A stretch of DNA of 64,000 bases from NCBI RefSeq assembly GCF_009827435.1, contig NZ_WTYM01000052.1, positions 1 to 64,000 on the forward strand, read 5' to 3'. Shown piece after piece: positions 24,121-32,438 of this stretch (positions are counted from its first letter, which is position 1; every line of letters begins with the position of its first letter). The position numbers and the translations under genes are program-made. The notes under the pieces are model-generated. The model saw only the letters and a program-made list of their open reading frames with translations. It did not search any database and was not told the origin of the DNA. The stretch is from Croceibacterium salegens (GTDB taxonomy: Bacteria; Pseudomonadota; Alphaproteobacteria; Sphingomonadales; Sphingomonadaceae).

Positions 24121-24146
24121 GGGCGGCCGGCCCATTCCGGCCGCCC
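24121..24146 (-). promoter_or_regulatory. GC-rich hairpin in rsr leader
   Basis: A perfect 10-bp inverted repeat GGGCGGCCGG / CCGGCCGCCC with a 6-nt loop, inside the predicted 5' untranslated leader of rsr (transcription would start near 24184, translation at 24086). There is no T-run in the direction of transcription. It could be an mRNA-stabilising or attenuating structure; nothing more can be said from sequence. Confidence 0.5.
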
Positions 24147-24194
24147 ATTTCCCGCGTCTCGCCGGGTGTTCGACTTACCCGACGGTTTGGATAG

Positions 24195-24210
24195 AGCATG
24201 AGGCGTGCCA
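24195..24210 (-). promoter_or_regulatory. Sigma-54 promoter of the rsr-Y RNA-rtcBA operon
   Basis: TGGCACG-CCTC-ATGCT on the minus strand matches the -24/-12 consensus TGGCACG-N4-TTGCW at all but one position. It faces rsr and is located between rsr and the divergent rtcR, whose product is a sigma-54 activator. Predicted transcription start is near 24184. The upstream RtcR binding sites should lie in the AT-rich 24220-24350 stretch but I cannot delimit them. Confidence 0.85.
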
Positions 24211-24330
24211 ATTTCGAGCCGATCACCGCAGATTTCGCATAGTGTACTGAAATATATACGCTTCTTGAGACCCAGCCCTCTCAACAGCACATCGTAAATT
24301 TGCGAGATATCTATTCTCTTGTATCGCTTA

Positions 24331-24346
24331 TGATAAAATTTTATCA
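24331..24346. promoter_or_regulatory. Perfect palindrome in front of rtcR
   Basis: TGATAAAATTTTATCA, a perfect 16-bp palindrome ending 8 nt before the rtcR start codon, where a ribosome-binding site would be. It could be an operator or an RNA hairpin that limits rtcR translation. It sits within the shared rsr-rtcR control region. Confidence 0.5.
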
Positions 24347-24354
24347 AAGCGGGC

Positions 24355-25941
24355 ATGAAGCCCACTACTGTCATTGGTTTTCTCGGCTCAACACTCGATG
24401 CCGCAAAGTTTGGTCCGTCACGCTGGAACAAGTGGCGGCCCACGGTCAGCATCTGCATGCAGGAGGACCTGCGGGTGGATCGGTTTGTGTTGATTCACGG
24501 CAGCTATCACCGCCGCCTCGCAGAATTCGTAATGCAGGACATCCGCGACGTCTCACCCGAGACCGAGGTCGTCCCCCACGTCATGGATTTTGAAGACGCA
24601 TGGGACTTCGAGGAGGTTTATGGAAAGCTGCTCGATTTCGCGCGTGAGTTCGAATTCGATCCAGACGCGCATGATTACCTGATACACATCACCACCGGCA
24701 CGCATGTGGCGCAGATCTGCCTCTTCTTGCTTACAGAGGCGCGCTATCTGCCCGGTAAGCTCTTGCAGACACAGCCTCACAAGGGAGCGCCGCAGCCGAT
24801 AGGCACCTGGGCCTCGATCGATCTCGACCTTTCCCGTTATGATTCCATCGCTAGCCGCTTCGCTGAGGCGAGCGCGGAAAGCACCAGCTTCCTCAAGAGC
24901 GGGATCGAAACCCGCAACGCGGCCTTCAACCGCATGATCGAGGAGATCGAACAGGTCGCGGTTCGCAGCCGCGCGCCGATTTTGCTCATGGGCCCGACCG
25001 GCGCAGGCAAGAGCCAGCTCGCGCGCAAGGTCTACGAGCTCAAGAAACTGCGCCACCAGGTCGAAGGGCCATTCGTGGAGGTCAACTGTGCGACGCTAAA
25101 GGGCGACAGCGCAATGTCAGCGCTGTTCGGCCACAAGAAAGGTGCTTTCACGGGTGCAGTCCAGGACCGGCCCGGCTTGCTCAAAAGTGCCGACAAGGGC
25201 CTCCTATTCCTGGACGAGATTGGCGAACTGGGGCTGGACGAACAGGCCATGATCCTGCGCGCGATTGAGGAGGGGCGCTTCCTTCCGGTTGGCGCGGACA
25301 CTGAGGCAAAGAGCGAGTTCCAGCTGATCGCCGGAACCAATCGCAATCTTTTGGATGAAGTCGCCGCTGGCAATTTCCGCGAAGACTTGTTTGCACGCCT
25401 GAATCTTTGGACCTTCGCATTGCCAGGGCTCGCCGAGCGGCGCGAAGATATCGAACCCAACCTCGACTACGAACTTGAGCGTTTCGCCGAACGTGAGGGC
25501 ACGCGCGTTACATTCAACAAGGAAGCGCGGGACCGGTATCTCGCTTTTGCCGAGAGCCCGTCTGCACGGTGGCAAGGCAATTTCCGCGACCTCGCCGCCA
25601 GCGTAACCCGCATGGCGACACTTTGCCCGACCGGCAGGATCGACCGTGAGGCTGTGGATTTCGAAACCGGGCGCCTCGCACGGCTCTGGTCAGGCGACAA
25701 GGCAGAGATAGGCGTGTTGACCGACTTGCTCGGAAAGGATCGCGTGGGGGCGATCGACCCTTTCGACCGGGTACAGCTGGAATATGTGTTTGACGTGTGC
25801 CGACACTCAGCCAGCCTTTCTGACGCAGGACGCACCCTCTTTGCCGCCTCACGCGAACAGCGCACATCGACCAATGATTCTGATCGCTTGCGGAAATACC
25901 TCGCCAAATTTGGGTTGGACTGGGGTGCCGTCACCCAATGA
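24355..25941 (+). CDS. rtcR: Sigma-54-dependent RNA-repair activator RtcR
   Basis: A 528-residue bacterial enhancer-binding protein. The N-terminal CARF-like RtcR domain (about 1-170: VIGFLGSTLDAAKFG, HDYLIHITTGTHVAQICLFLL) is thought to sense an RNA end or cyclic-phosphate ligand. The AAA+ domain (about 180-420) shows Walker A GPTGAGKS, the sigma-54 contact motif GAFTGAV, Walker B LLFLDEIGEL and the arginine-finger region LNLWTFALPGL. The C-terminal 60 residues are an HTH (SLSDAGRTLFAASREQRTS). It is divergent from the operon it should activate and is the last gene before the element's right end. The 215 bp after it hold no gene. Confidence 0.95.
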   Translation: MKPTTVIGFLGSTLDAAKFGPSRWNKWRPTVSICMQEDLRVDRFVLIHGSYHRRLAEFVMQDIRDVSPETEVVPHVMDFEDAWDFEEVYGKLLDFAREFEFDPDAHDYLIHITTGTHVAQICLFLLTEARYLPGKLLQTQPHKGAPQPIGTWASIDLDLSRYDSIASRFAEASAESTSFLKSGIETRNAAFNRMIEEIEQVAVRSRAPILLMGPTGAGKSQLARKVYELKKLRHQVEGPFVEVNCATLKGDSAMSALFGHKKGAFTGAVQDRPGLLKSADKGLLFLDEIGELGLDEQAMILRAIEEGRFLPVGADTEAKSEFQLIAGTNRNLLDEVAAGNFREDLFARLNLWTFALPGLAERREDIEPNLDYELERFAEREGTRVTFNKEARDRYLAFAESPSARWQGNFRDLAASVTRMATLCPTGRIDREAVDFETGRLARLWSGDKAEIGVLTDLLGKDRVGAIDPFDRVQLEYVFDVCRHSASLSDAGRTLFAASREQRTSTNDSDRLRKYLAKFGLDWGAVTQ

Positions 25942-26156
25942 CCTAAGCGGCTGCAATCTGAACCGATTCTCGAGAAGTGCGGCGCAATCAAGGCGCCCGA
26001 ATTCCAAGGCCCTCAAATTGTATTGTAGTGTCGGAACATCCCGCAGCGGCCCCGAAAAGACCATTCAAGCCCGCACATTATGTTGGGTCAATCGTAGGAA
26101 CGCATTCTGCTATCTTCGCGAAACGGGCGCAAAAACAACGCGATAACGCAGTTGAC

Positions 26157-26233
<77 letters not shown>

Positions 26234-26293
26234 GTGCAGCGCGAGCGCCTAGCAACAGCCTCGCGGCGCGCCAAGCGGAAACCTTGCGATGTA

Positions 26294-26695
26294 TCAGTTC
26301 GCGGCGGCGGTGCGCGAGCCTGCCTCGCCGAACTGGTTGAGCCCGCTGCCGTCGGCGAACTGGACCGTGACGTCGAACCCGCCGCGGCGGCCGTCGCGCA
26401 GCGGGTAGTAGGTCATGTCGATCTTGTCGCCCGGCTTGAGCGAGCGCTTCGACCAGCCGTAGCGCACAAGGTGGTTCGGGCTCATGCCCTCGAACGCCCA
26501 CTGGTTGCCGTCCGCGTCCTTGGCGTAGAGGAAGGTGTGCGGATTGGTCCATTCCCAGCGCACGACGGTCATGTTCTCGAGCGGCTTGGCCTTGCCCCAT
26601 TCGAACATGGCGGTCGAATGGTGCGCGGCGACGGGAACCGCGACCGCGGCGATCGCAGCCGCGACGATGGCGAACTTGGGGGTGAACTTGCGCAT
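26294..26695 (-). CDS. DUF6152-type secreted protein
   Basis: A 133-residue protein with a signal peptide ([24 protein letters not shown]) followed at once by [29 protein letters not shown]. That mature start and the NPHT region are typical of the DUF6152 family of small periplasmic proteins of unknown function. ATG 26695 is chosen because the signal peptide begins there and GGAGAGG precedes it; the longer frame has no such support. It is divergent from the secreted protein gene at 26844. Confidence 0.85.
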   Translation of the reverse strand: MRKFTPKFAIVAAAIAAVAVPVAAHHSTAMFEWGKAKPLENMTVVRWEWTNPHTFLYAKDADGNQWAFEGMSPNHLVRYGWSKRSLKPGDKIDMTYYPLRDGRRGGFDVTVQFADGSGLNQFGEAGSRTAAAN

Positions 26696-26843
26696 GGCCT
26701 CTCCTTTACCCCGCTGCAGATGAACCTGCGCTGGGCGATCCGGTGCTATTTGCCAGCGTCTATCGGACAAAATCAACCTGCTTCTTGACTGCCGTCAAAT
26801 AGGGTCACAATTTGCAGGCGATATTCGAGTGGGAGAGAACCAG

Positions 26844-27653
26844 ATGATCGGTGGCAAATACCTGCTTGGCGGGGCGGCGGTACTGGCCTTGTGCGCCGGC
26901 GGTACGCTTGCCGCGCAGGAACCGGCCAAGGGCGTTCCTGTGGCGCGTGCGACCGAATACCAGGAGGTCACGCAATGGCCCGACTGGACCGGCATCTGGT
27001 ACCCCGACTGGTCGAAGCTGTTCTCCAATCGCGGCAAGCCGATGGTCCTGACGCCCAAGGCGCAGGCCAAGCTCGACGCCTTCAACGAGAAGTACAAGGA
27101 GGGCGGCCCGCCGCTCTATGCCCAGGCACACTGCCTGCCGCCGGGCATGCCGGGGATGATGCAGCAGCCCTACCCGATCGAATTCCTCTATTCGCCGGGC
27201 CGGGTGACGATCATCACCGAAGCCTACGAACAGGTGCGCCGGGTCTATCTCGGTCAGCAATTGCCCGATGACCCGGACCTGTTCTTCAAGGGCAATTCGG
27301 TCGGCCACTGGGAAGGCGACACGCTGGTCGTCGACAGCAACGGCTTCAGCCTGCTGACCACCATCGCGCCGGGCGTCGAGCACAGCGAGAAGATGACCAC
27401 GCACGAGAAGTTCTACCTGACCGGGCCGGGCGAGATGATGGAGGAGATCACCATCGTCGATCCCGAGGTGCTGATGGAGCCCTACACCACCAAGGTCGCC
27501 TTCAAGCTCGATAACTCGTTCCCGATCCGCGAATATATCTGCGCCGAGAACAACCGGCTCGAATCGGGCGAGGACGGGGCCAACATCGACCTCAAACTCG
27601 ACGGCGAGGACGATCCCTTCGCCAATCTCGGCCAGGACGACAGCGGAAACTAG
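26844..27653 (+). CDS. Secreted protein of unknown function
   Basis: A 269-residue exported protein. It has a signal peptide (MIGGKYLLGGAAVLALCAGGTLAAQ), then a conserved-looking region TQWPDWTGIWYPDWSKLFSN, a central GNSVGHWEGDTLVVDSNGFS and an acidic C-terminal tail. Proteins with the WTGIWYP and GHWEGDTLVVDT segments are common next to DUF6152 genes in sphingomonads and related bacteria, often near catabolic genes, but their role is unknown. The ribosome-binding site GGGAGAG lies 7 nt before ATG 26844. Confidence 0.85.
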   Translation: MIGGKYLLGGAAVLALCAGGTLAAQEPAKGVPVARATEYQEVTQWPDWTGIWYPDWSKLFSNRGKPMVLTPKAQAKLDAFNEKYKEGGPPLYAQAHCLPPGMPGMMQQPYPIEFLYSPGRVTIITEAYEQVRRVYLGQQLPDDPDLFFKGNSVGHWEGDTLVVDSNGFSLLTTIAPGVEHSEKMTTHEKFYLTGPGEMMEEITIVDPEVLMEPYTTKVAFKLDNSFPIREYICAENNRLESGEDGANIDLKLDGEDDPFANLGQDDSGN

Positions 27654-27712
27654 GCCCGCCCCGCGCCGCCGGGTTAGCGATTTGGCAAGACCCGGGGGAC
27701 TATTCCCGGGCC

Positions 27713-28120
27713 ATGAACGCCGTCCCCCCCACCATGACTCCCGGCAAGGCCGGACGGGCCAGTTTCGGCCAAGGCGCCGCCGGCGCCTCGAGCCGCAAGT
27801 GGGCCGCGCTGCAGGAAGCCGCGAACGTCGTGGCGACGCTGGCCGGGCTCGAACAGGAGCGGCCGGGCGCGGAGGTGCGCAACTTCCCGGCGCTTATCAA
27901 GGATGCGGCGAAATGGCGCCGTGAGCTGGCCGACCAGCAGATCGACGACATGACCGCGATGATGCAGCCCGGCATCGCCGCGCTGCTCGGCGTCAACGCC
28001 CGCGGGGCCGATCCGCGCCCGGCGGCGCTGGCGCTGTGGCGCGAATATGTCGCCGCGCGCGGGGCCGTGCTCGCGCTGCTGCCGCCGAGCGGCAACATGG
28101 GACCGCCGCGCACCGCGTGA
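27713..28120 (+). CDS. Hypothetical protein
   Basis: A 135-residue soluble protein without recognised domain. It reads KWAALQEAANVVATLAGLE, then NFPALIKDAAKWRRELADQQIDDMTAMMQPGIAALL, mostly helical. It lies 48 bp before mmcB on the same strand, so it may be co-transcribed, but there is no other clue to function. Confidence 0.7.
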   Translation: MNAVPPTMTPGKAGRASFGQGAAGASSRKWAALQEAANVVATLAGLEQERPGAEVRNFPALIKDAAKWRRELADQQIDDMTAMMQPGIAALLGVNARGADPRPAALALWREYVAARGAVLALLPPSGNMGPPRTA

Positions 28121-28168
28121 TTTCCGCCGCGGCTTGACGAGGTTCTTGCTCTGTTCCATCGGTGGAGC

Positions 28169-28672
28169 ATGGCCGAATCGCCCGCCCTCGCCGCATCGCC
28201 CGACGAATTCGACCGTCGCGCCCGGGCGGTGACGCGCGGCATCTGCCGGCTCTTCGCGCGCAACGACATCTGGGTCCTGCCGGAAATGCCGCTGCGCAAT
28301 GGGCGGCGCGCCGACCTGATGGGGCTCGACGCCAAGGGCCGCATCGTCATCGTCGAGATCAAGACCGCGCGCGGCGACCTGCTGGGCGATGCCAAGTGGC
28401 CCGACTACCTCGATTTTTGCGATCGCTTCTACTGGGGCCTGCCGCCCGAGCTCGACCCGACATGCCTCGAAGGGCCCGATTTCCGGCCCGACTGCTGCGG
28501 GGTGATCGTGGGCGACGAATACGACGCCGAGATCGTCCGCCCGGCGCCCTCGCACCCTCTCGCCGCGGCACGGCGAAAGGCGGAGACCGAGCGGCTCGCC
28601 CGCGCCGCGCTGCGCCGCCTCGTCGTCGGGGCCGACGCCGAATGCGGTTCTTGGGGCCGCGTCGCGGGCTAG
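28169..28672 (+). CDS. mmcB: MmcB-family DNA repair protein
   Basis: A 167-residue MmcB-like protein with a PD-(D/E)XK nuclease-type core: PLRNGRRADLMGLDAKGRIVIVEIKTARGD gives the acidic residue, then E-x-K. This is followed by DYLDFCDRFYWGLPPE and FRPDCCGVIVGDEYDAEI, segments characteristic of the family. In Caulobacter MmcB is part of the DNA-damage response (mitomycin C resistance, LexA-controlled). I see no clear LexA box at this promoter. It converges with the hydrolase gene 1 nt away. Confidence 0.88.
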   Translation: MAESPALAASPDEFDRRARAVTRGICRLFARNDIWVLPEMPLRNGRRADLMGLDAKGRIVIVEIKTARGDLLGDAKWPDYLDFCDRFYWGLPPELDPTCLEGPDFRPDCCGVIVGDEYDAEIVRPAPSHPLAAARRKAETERLARAALRRLVVGADAECGSWGRVAG

Positions 28673-28673
28673 G

Positions 28674-30419
28674 TCACTTCACGAAGCGTCTGGCGATCCA
28701 GTCGCCGACGAGTTTCAGCGCTTCGGGTGCAAAGGTTTCCTCGATCTGCGCATATTCGCCGACGCCGCCGGTGGTGGCGTGCTGGAACAGGTGGTTGAGG
28801 CCGGGCAACTCGACTGTGGTCGCATCGGGGTTGCCCGCGGTTGCTGCCTTGATCGCCGCGAGGTTGTCTTCGGCCGGGACCTGCAGGTCGAGACTGCCGC
28901 CGATGGCAAGGATCGGCATCGTGAGCGAGGCCAGCACAGGGGCCGGGTCGTACTTGAGGAAGTACTGGTACCACGGCCCCGAGACCTGTCCGACGATGAG
29001 GTCGGGGTCGGTGCCTGCCGGAACGCCGATGGTCGCCATGGCCTCGGGCGTCAGCACGGCCCGCGCGGCAACCTTGCCGTCTTCGGGCGTGTCGGCCTCT
29101 ATGATCGCCTTGAACACCGCCGCCATGATCGGTTCCTGCCGGTCGATCTGCGCCTCGCTCGCCCCCATCGTCATGCCGAGGAGACGCTGCTGCGAGAGCA
29201 TGAGCTGGTCGAGGTGCGTCCCGGGCCCGGCGAGCAGGACGACGAAGCCTATCGCCGGGTTCTGCGACGCGGCGATGGGCCCGATCATGCCGCCTTCGGA
29301 GTGGCCTACGAAGCCGATGGCGTCGTGGCGGATTTCCGGGCGGGTCATGAGGTAGGCGGCCGCCGCATTGGCGTCGGTGGCGAGGTCGGCCGAGGTCGCG
29401 TTGGCGTAGGTGCCGGTCGACTTGGCGATCCCGCGATCGTCGTAGCGCAACACGGCGATGCCGCGGCGGGTCAGGTAGTCGGCGATCACCGCAAAGGGGC
29501 GATGGCCCATCAGCGCCTCGTCGCGGTCCTGTCCGCCCGAGCCGGTGATCATCACCGCGGCGGGGAACGGGCCCTTGCCCTCGGGCAGGGTCAGCGTGGC
29601 GGCAAGGTGGACTTCTGGGAACGCCGGGTTGTCGAAGGCGACTTCCTCGGCGGTGTAGGGGAACGGCTCCTTCGGCGTCTGCGGCCGCGACGGCGGCTTG
29701 GACGCGGCCGCTTCGCCGGTTTTCCGTTCGAGGTGGACCTCGGCCACGTTGCCGTTGACCGACGTCGTGTAGGTCCCGTCGAGGCGCGTCATGTCGTCGG
29801 ACAGCTTCCCGGCGAACTTCGTCATGCCGCCCATCAGCGAGAAGCTGACATCCTGCCCGTCGCGCTCGAAGCTCTCGACCGGGACGCCGTTGGCGAGCTG
29901 GTCGGGCGAATCGACCAGCATGATCGTGCCGCGATCGCCGGTCTCGATGCGCAGGACCTGGCGCAGCGTTGCGTTGTTGAGCTTGGCGGTGCCTTCCCAG
30001 CGCCCGTCGAGCCCCTCGACCACCGGCTTGGCGGGCGGCTGTCCGGCTTCGAAGGTGAGCGGCAGGTCGGCGCCCTGGTTGAAGGTCCCCTTCCACGTAT
30101 GCTCGGCCGCCTGCCAGTCGCCCTCGAAGCTCGCGCCGATGCGGTCGATCGTCCACGACAGGTGCTCGCCGGTGACCGATATGCTGGTCACCTCGGCGAA
30201 CTGGCCGGGAGCCTGGTTGGCGTTTTCGATTTTGGCCTCGAGCGCGCCGTCCGCGCCCTCGGTCACGTAGAGCACGAGGACCACGGGGCCGCGCGGCGTG
30301 ACCAGCGAACCGTGCCAGTCGCCGACGATCTGCGGGGCGTCCTGCGCCGCGGCAGTCGTCCCGGCGAAGAGCAGCGAGAGAGCCATCGACGCTGCGGCGA
30401 GCGAGCGGAGGAGTGCCAT
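28674..30419 (-). CDS. Secreted alpha/beta hydrolase with N-terminal beta-rich domain
   Basis: A 581-residue exported protein. It has a signal peptide (MALLRSLAAASMALSLLFAGTTAAAQ), about 230 residues of beta-rich sequence (IVGDWHGSLVTPRG ... LDGRWEGTAKLN, an internally repeated motif), then an alpha/beta hydrolase domain. The oxyanion region is VMITGSGGQDRDEALMGH, the nucleophile elbow GFVGHSEGGMIGP and the late histidine LPGLNHLFQHA. Probably a serine esterase or peptidase of the periplasm; the substrate is unknown. A palindrome lies 20-43 nt upstream of its start. Confidence 0.85.
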   Translation of the reverse strand: MALLRSLAAASMALSLLFAGTTAAAQDAPQIVGDWHGSLVTPRGPVVLVLYVTEGADGALEAKIENANQAPGQFAEVTSISVTGEHLSWTIDRIGASFEGDWQAAEHTWKGTFNQGADLPLTFEAGQPPAKPVVEGLDGRWEGTAKLNNATLRQVLRIETGDRGTIMLVDSPDQLANGVPVESFERDGQDVSFSLMGGMTKFAGKLSDDMTRLDGTYTTSVNGNVAEVHLERKTGEAAASKPPSRPQTPKEPFPYTAEEVAFDNPAFPEVHLAATLTLPEGKGPFPAAVMITGSGGQDRDEALMGHRPFAVIADYLTRRGIAVLRYDDRGIAKSTGTYANATSADLATDANAAAAYLMTRPEIRHDAIGFVGHSEGGMIGPIAASQNPAIGFVVLLAGPGTHLDQLMLSQQRLLGMTMGASEAQIDRQEPIMAAVFKAIIEADTPEDGKVAARAVLTPEAMATIGVPAGTDPDLIVGQVSGPWYQYFLKYDPAPVLASLTMPILAIGGSLDLQVPAEDNLAAIKAATAGNPDATTVELPGLNHLFQHATTGGVGEYAQIEETFAPEALKLVGDWIARRFVK

Positions 30420-30438
30420 GGTCGTAATCTCCTGAGAG

Positions 30439-30462
30439 CCATTTAGGTAATTGCCTAAATGG
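30439..30462. promoter_or_regulatory. Palindromic operator-like site before the hydrolase gene
   Basis: CCATTTAGG-TAATTG-CCTAAATGG is a perfect palindrome with 9-bp arms, in the 55-bp gap between the XRE regulator gene and the hydrolase gene. The position suits either a repressor site for the hydrolase promoter or the end of the upstream operon. The regulator is not identifiable; the sites near 31120-31204 have a different sequence. Confidence 0.55.
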
Positions 30463-30474
30463 TTCGTTGCAAGC

Positions 30475-30696
30475 CTATTCGGCTGCGTTCGGCCGTTCGA
30501 GTTCGTCGCCTTCCCAGAACAGTGCCTCGACCGGCTGGGCGAATACCTTTGAAATGCGAAAGGCGAGCGTCAGGCTGGGGTCGTGCTTGCCGACCTCGAT
30601 CGCGTTGATCGTCTGGCGCGACACGTCGACCAGTTCGGCCAGCTCGGCCTGCGACATGCGCCGTTCGGCGCGGAGGACGCGCAGCCTGTTATGCAT
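30475..30696 (-). CDS. XRE-family helix-turn-helix regulator
   Basis: A 73-residue regulator consisting almost only of an XRE domain: [59 protein letters not shown]. This compact type (YdaS/YozG-like) usually pairs with a small membrane protein gene. Here it overlaps the membrane protein gene upstream by 8 nt, so they are co-expressed. Candidate binding sites lie upstream of the pair at 31120-31204. Confidence 0.92.
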   Translation of the reverse strand: MHNRLRVLRAERRMSQAELAELVDVSRQTINAIEVGKHDPSLTLAFRISKVFAQPVEALFWEGDELERPNAAE

Positions 30697-31120
30697 TGAG
30701 CTTGAGCGTCGCGCGCGCCACGCCGAACGAGAACCCGCAGCACAGCGCCGTAAGCGTCAGCGCGAGGCCCCAGATCGGCGAGATGCCGGACGGTCCCAGG
30801 ACAATGGACGTGGTGCCGACCGCCATCGCCGCCGCGCCGCCCACACCGAGCGCCTCGAGATGGATCTTGCGGGTCAGCTCGTCCGCCTCGCGCAGGAAAT
30901 GCCTGTACGAACGAACCGCACCGATCCCGATCGCAAGTTGCAGCGCCACGGCTACCGCGGCGAACAGGGGCGCCGGTTCGAATCGCTTCACGGCATAGGT
31001 CGTGGCGACGAAGGTCAGGGCCCAGGCCAGGCACCAGAGGTTGGTGACCCGGGCGTTGCGGACGTCCTTCTTGCGCAATCCGTTGGCGCAAGTGACGGAA
31101 TCGGTGGGCTGCATGATCAT
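30689..31120 (-). CDS. Small multi-pass membrane protein
   Basis: A 143-residue membrane protein with about four hydrophobic spans: [56 protein letters not shown] and [18 protein letters not shown]. This is the typical partner of a small XRE regulator. ATG 31120 overlaps the first operator-like repeat; ATG 31114 is an alternative. The function is unknown. Confidence 0.8.
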   Translation of the reverse strand: MIMQPTDSVTCANGLRKKDVRNARVTNLWCLAWALTFVATTYAVKRFEPAPLFAAVAVALQLAIGIGAVRSYRHFLREADELTRKIHLEALGVGGAAAMAVGTTSIVLGPSGISPIWGLALTLTALCCGFSFGVARATLKLNA

Positions 31121-31204
31121 GTCAAATTCTCTTGTCGCAATGTCAAAATCTCTTGACGAATCGCGATGTATGTAAAACCCGACCATATGTCAAGTTGTCT
31201 TGTC
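31120..31204. promoter_or_regulatory. Three operator-like repeats before the XRE pair
   Basis: Three 17-bp copies of TGTCAA-N5-CTTGWC at 31120-31136 (TGTCAAATTCTCTTGTC), 31141-31157 (TGTCAAAATCTCTTGAC) and 31188-31204 (TGTCAAGTTGTCTTGTC). Each is an imperfect dyad (GTCAA...TTGAC). The first two start 21 bp apart, about two helical turns. They lie at the promoter and start of the membrane protein/XRE pair, suggesting autoregulation by the XRE protein. Confidence 0.65.
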
Positions 31205-31267
31205 TCCATGCGCCTGACCGCGCATGAATCGCTGTCGCCCGGGGATTCCGCTTGGTAAGCGGGCGCC

Positions 31268-31987
31268 ATGACCGCTGCCGTCATCCTCTCCGCGCTGGCG
31301 ATGACCGCAATCGTGGCCCTGCGCTACCTCGCGGCGAGCGGGCTCTTCGCATGGGCGACGCGGCGCGTGAGGCCGGGGCTCTACGCTGGGCTGGAGCCGC
31401 AGATCCGCCGCGAAATCGGCTGGTCACTCGCATCGGCGGCGATCTACGGCGTGCCCGCCGGGGTGGTCGCCTGGGGCTGGGACCAGCGCGGCTGGACGCA
31501 AATCTATGACGGCTGGGGCGACTATCCGCTGTGGTACCTGCCCGTGTCGGTCCTGCTCTACCTCTTCGCGCACGACACCTGGTTCTACTGGACCCACCGC
31601 CTGCTGCACCGCCCGCGCTGGTTCCGCGCCGCCCACGCGGTGCACCACGCCAGCCGCCCGCCGACCGCGTGGGCGGCGATGAGCTTCCATCCGCTCGAGG
31701 CGGTCAGCGGGGCGATCGTCATCCCCGCGCTGGTGTTCCTCGTTCCGATCCACGTCGCCATGCTGCTGATTGTCCTGACGATAATGACCGTCATGGGCGT
31801 GACAAATCACATGGGCTGGGAGATGTTTCCTCGCGCCCTCGTTTACTCGAAGGCAGGCAACTGGCTGATAACCGCAAGCCACCACCAGCGGCATCACGAC
31901 GAGTACAAATGCAACTACGGCCTCTACTTCCGGTTCTGGGATCGACTGTGCGGCACCGACCGCGGATTGTCGCAGCGTTCGGCCTGA
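31268..31987 (+). CDS. Fatty acid hydroxylase / sterol desaturase family protein
   Basis: A 239-residue integral membrane di-iron enzyme. The three histidine boxes are intact: HDTWFYWTHRLLH (about 101-113), HAVHHAS (about 124-130) and HHQRHHDEYKCNYG (about 205-218). Four to five membrane spans surround them. Members hydroxylate or desaturate lipids, sterols or carotenoids; the substrate here is not evident. The following DUF2141 gene overlaps its 3' end by 40 nt. Confidence 0.92.
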   Translation: MTAAVILSALAMTAIVALRYLAASGLFAWATRRVRPGLYAGLEPQIRREIGWSLASAAIYGVPAGVVAWGWDQRGWTQIYDGWGDYPLWYLPVSVLLYLFAHDTWFYWTHRLLHRPRWFRAAHAVHHASRPPTAWAAMSFHPLEAVSGAIVIPALVFLVPIHVAMLLIVLTIMTVMGVTNHMGWEMFPRALVYSKAGNWLITASHHQRHHDEYKCNYGLYFRFWDRLCGTDRGLSQRSA

Positions 31988-32397
31988 GCGCGTCCGCGCT
32001 GATCCTGACCGGTGCCGGGGCGCCGGGCACCGACGTGCGCGTGACGGTGACCGACCTGCGCTCCACCAAGGGGCTGATCCAGGCCTGCCTGACCCCGAAT
32101 CCCAAGCATTTCCCCGACTGCAAGGGCGACAGCAAGGCCTTCGCCCTGACCGTCCCGGCCGGCGAGGTCGTGCAACTCGACTTCGGTCACGTGCCCGCCG
32201 GACGCTACGCCATCGCCCTGCTGCATGACGAGAACGGCAACGGCCGCGCCGACAAGGCATTGATGCTCCCGCGCGAGGGCTTCGGCTTCTCGCGCGACGC
32301 GCCGCTCCGCATGGGGCCGCCGACGTTCGCATCCGCCGCCTTCGAGGTCGGCGGAGAGCCGGTCGTGCAGAAGATCCGCATGCGCTACCTCCTCTGA
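31948..32397 (+). CDS. DUF2141 domain secreted protein
   Basis: A 149-residue protein of the DUF2141 family: VRVTVTDLRSTKGLIQACLT, then HVPAGRYAIALLHDENGNGRADK, then GFGFSRDAPLRMGPPTF, the usual three blocks. A hydrophobic N-terminus (AAFGLSASALILTGAGA) acts as signal peptide. The only start that keeps the signal peptide is GTG 31948, inside the end of the hydroxylase gene, so translation is probably coupled. The DUF2141 function is unknown; the pairing with a fatty acid hydroxylase is the only hint. Confidence 0.8.
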   Translation: MRHRPRIVAAFGLSASALILTGAGAPGTDVRVTVTDLRSTKGLIQACLTPNPKHFPDCKGDSKAFALTVPAGEVVQLDFGHVPAGRYAIALLHDENGNGRADKALMLPREGFGFSRDAPLRMGPPTFASAAFEVGGEPVVQKIRMRYLL

Positions 32398-32438
32398 CGC
32401 GCTTGCCGCGCCGCGGGCACGGGCCTAATCCGCCCTGC

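Noticed and set aside
28779-30446. 555-codon plus-strand frame opposite the secreted hydrolase
   Set aside because: Antisense shadow; the minus-strand protein has signal peptide and catalytic motifs.
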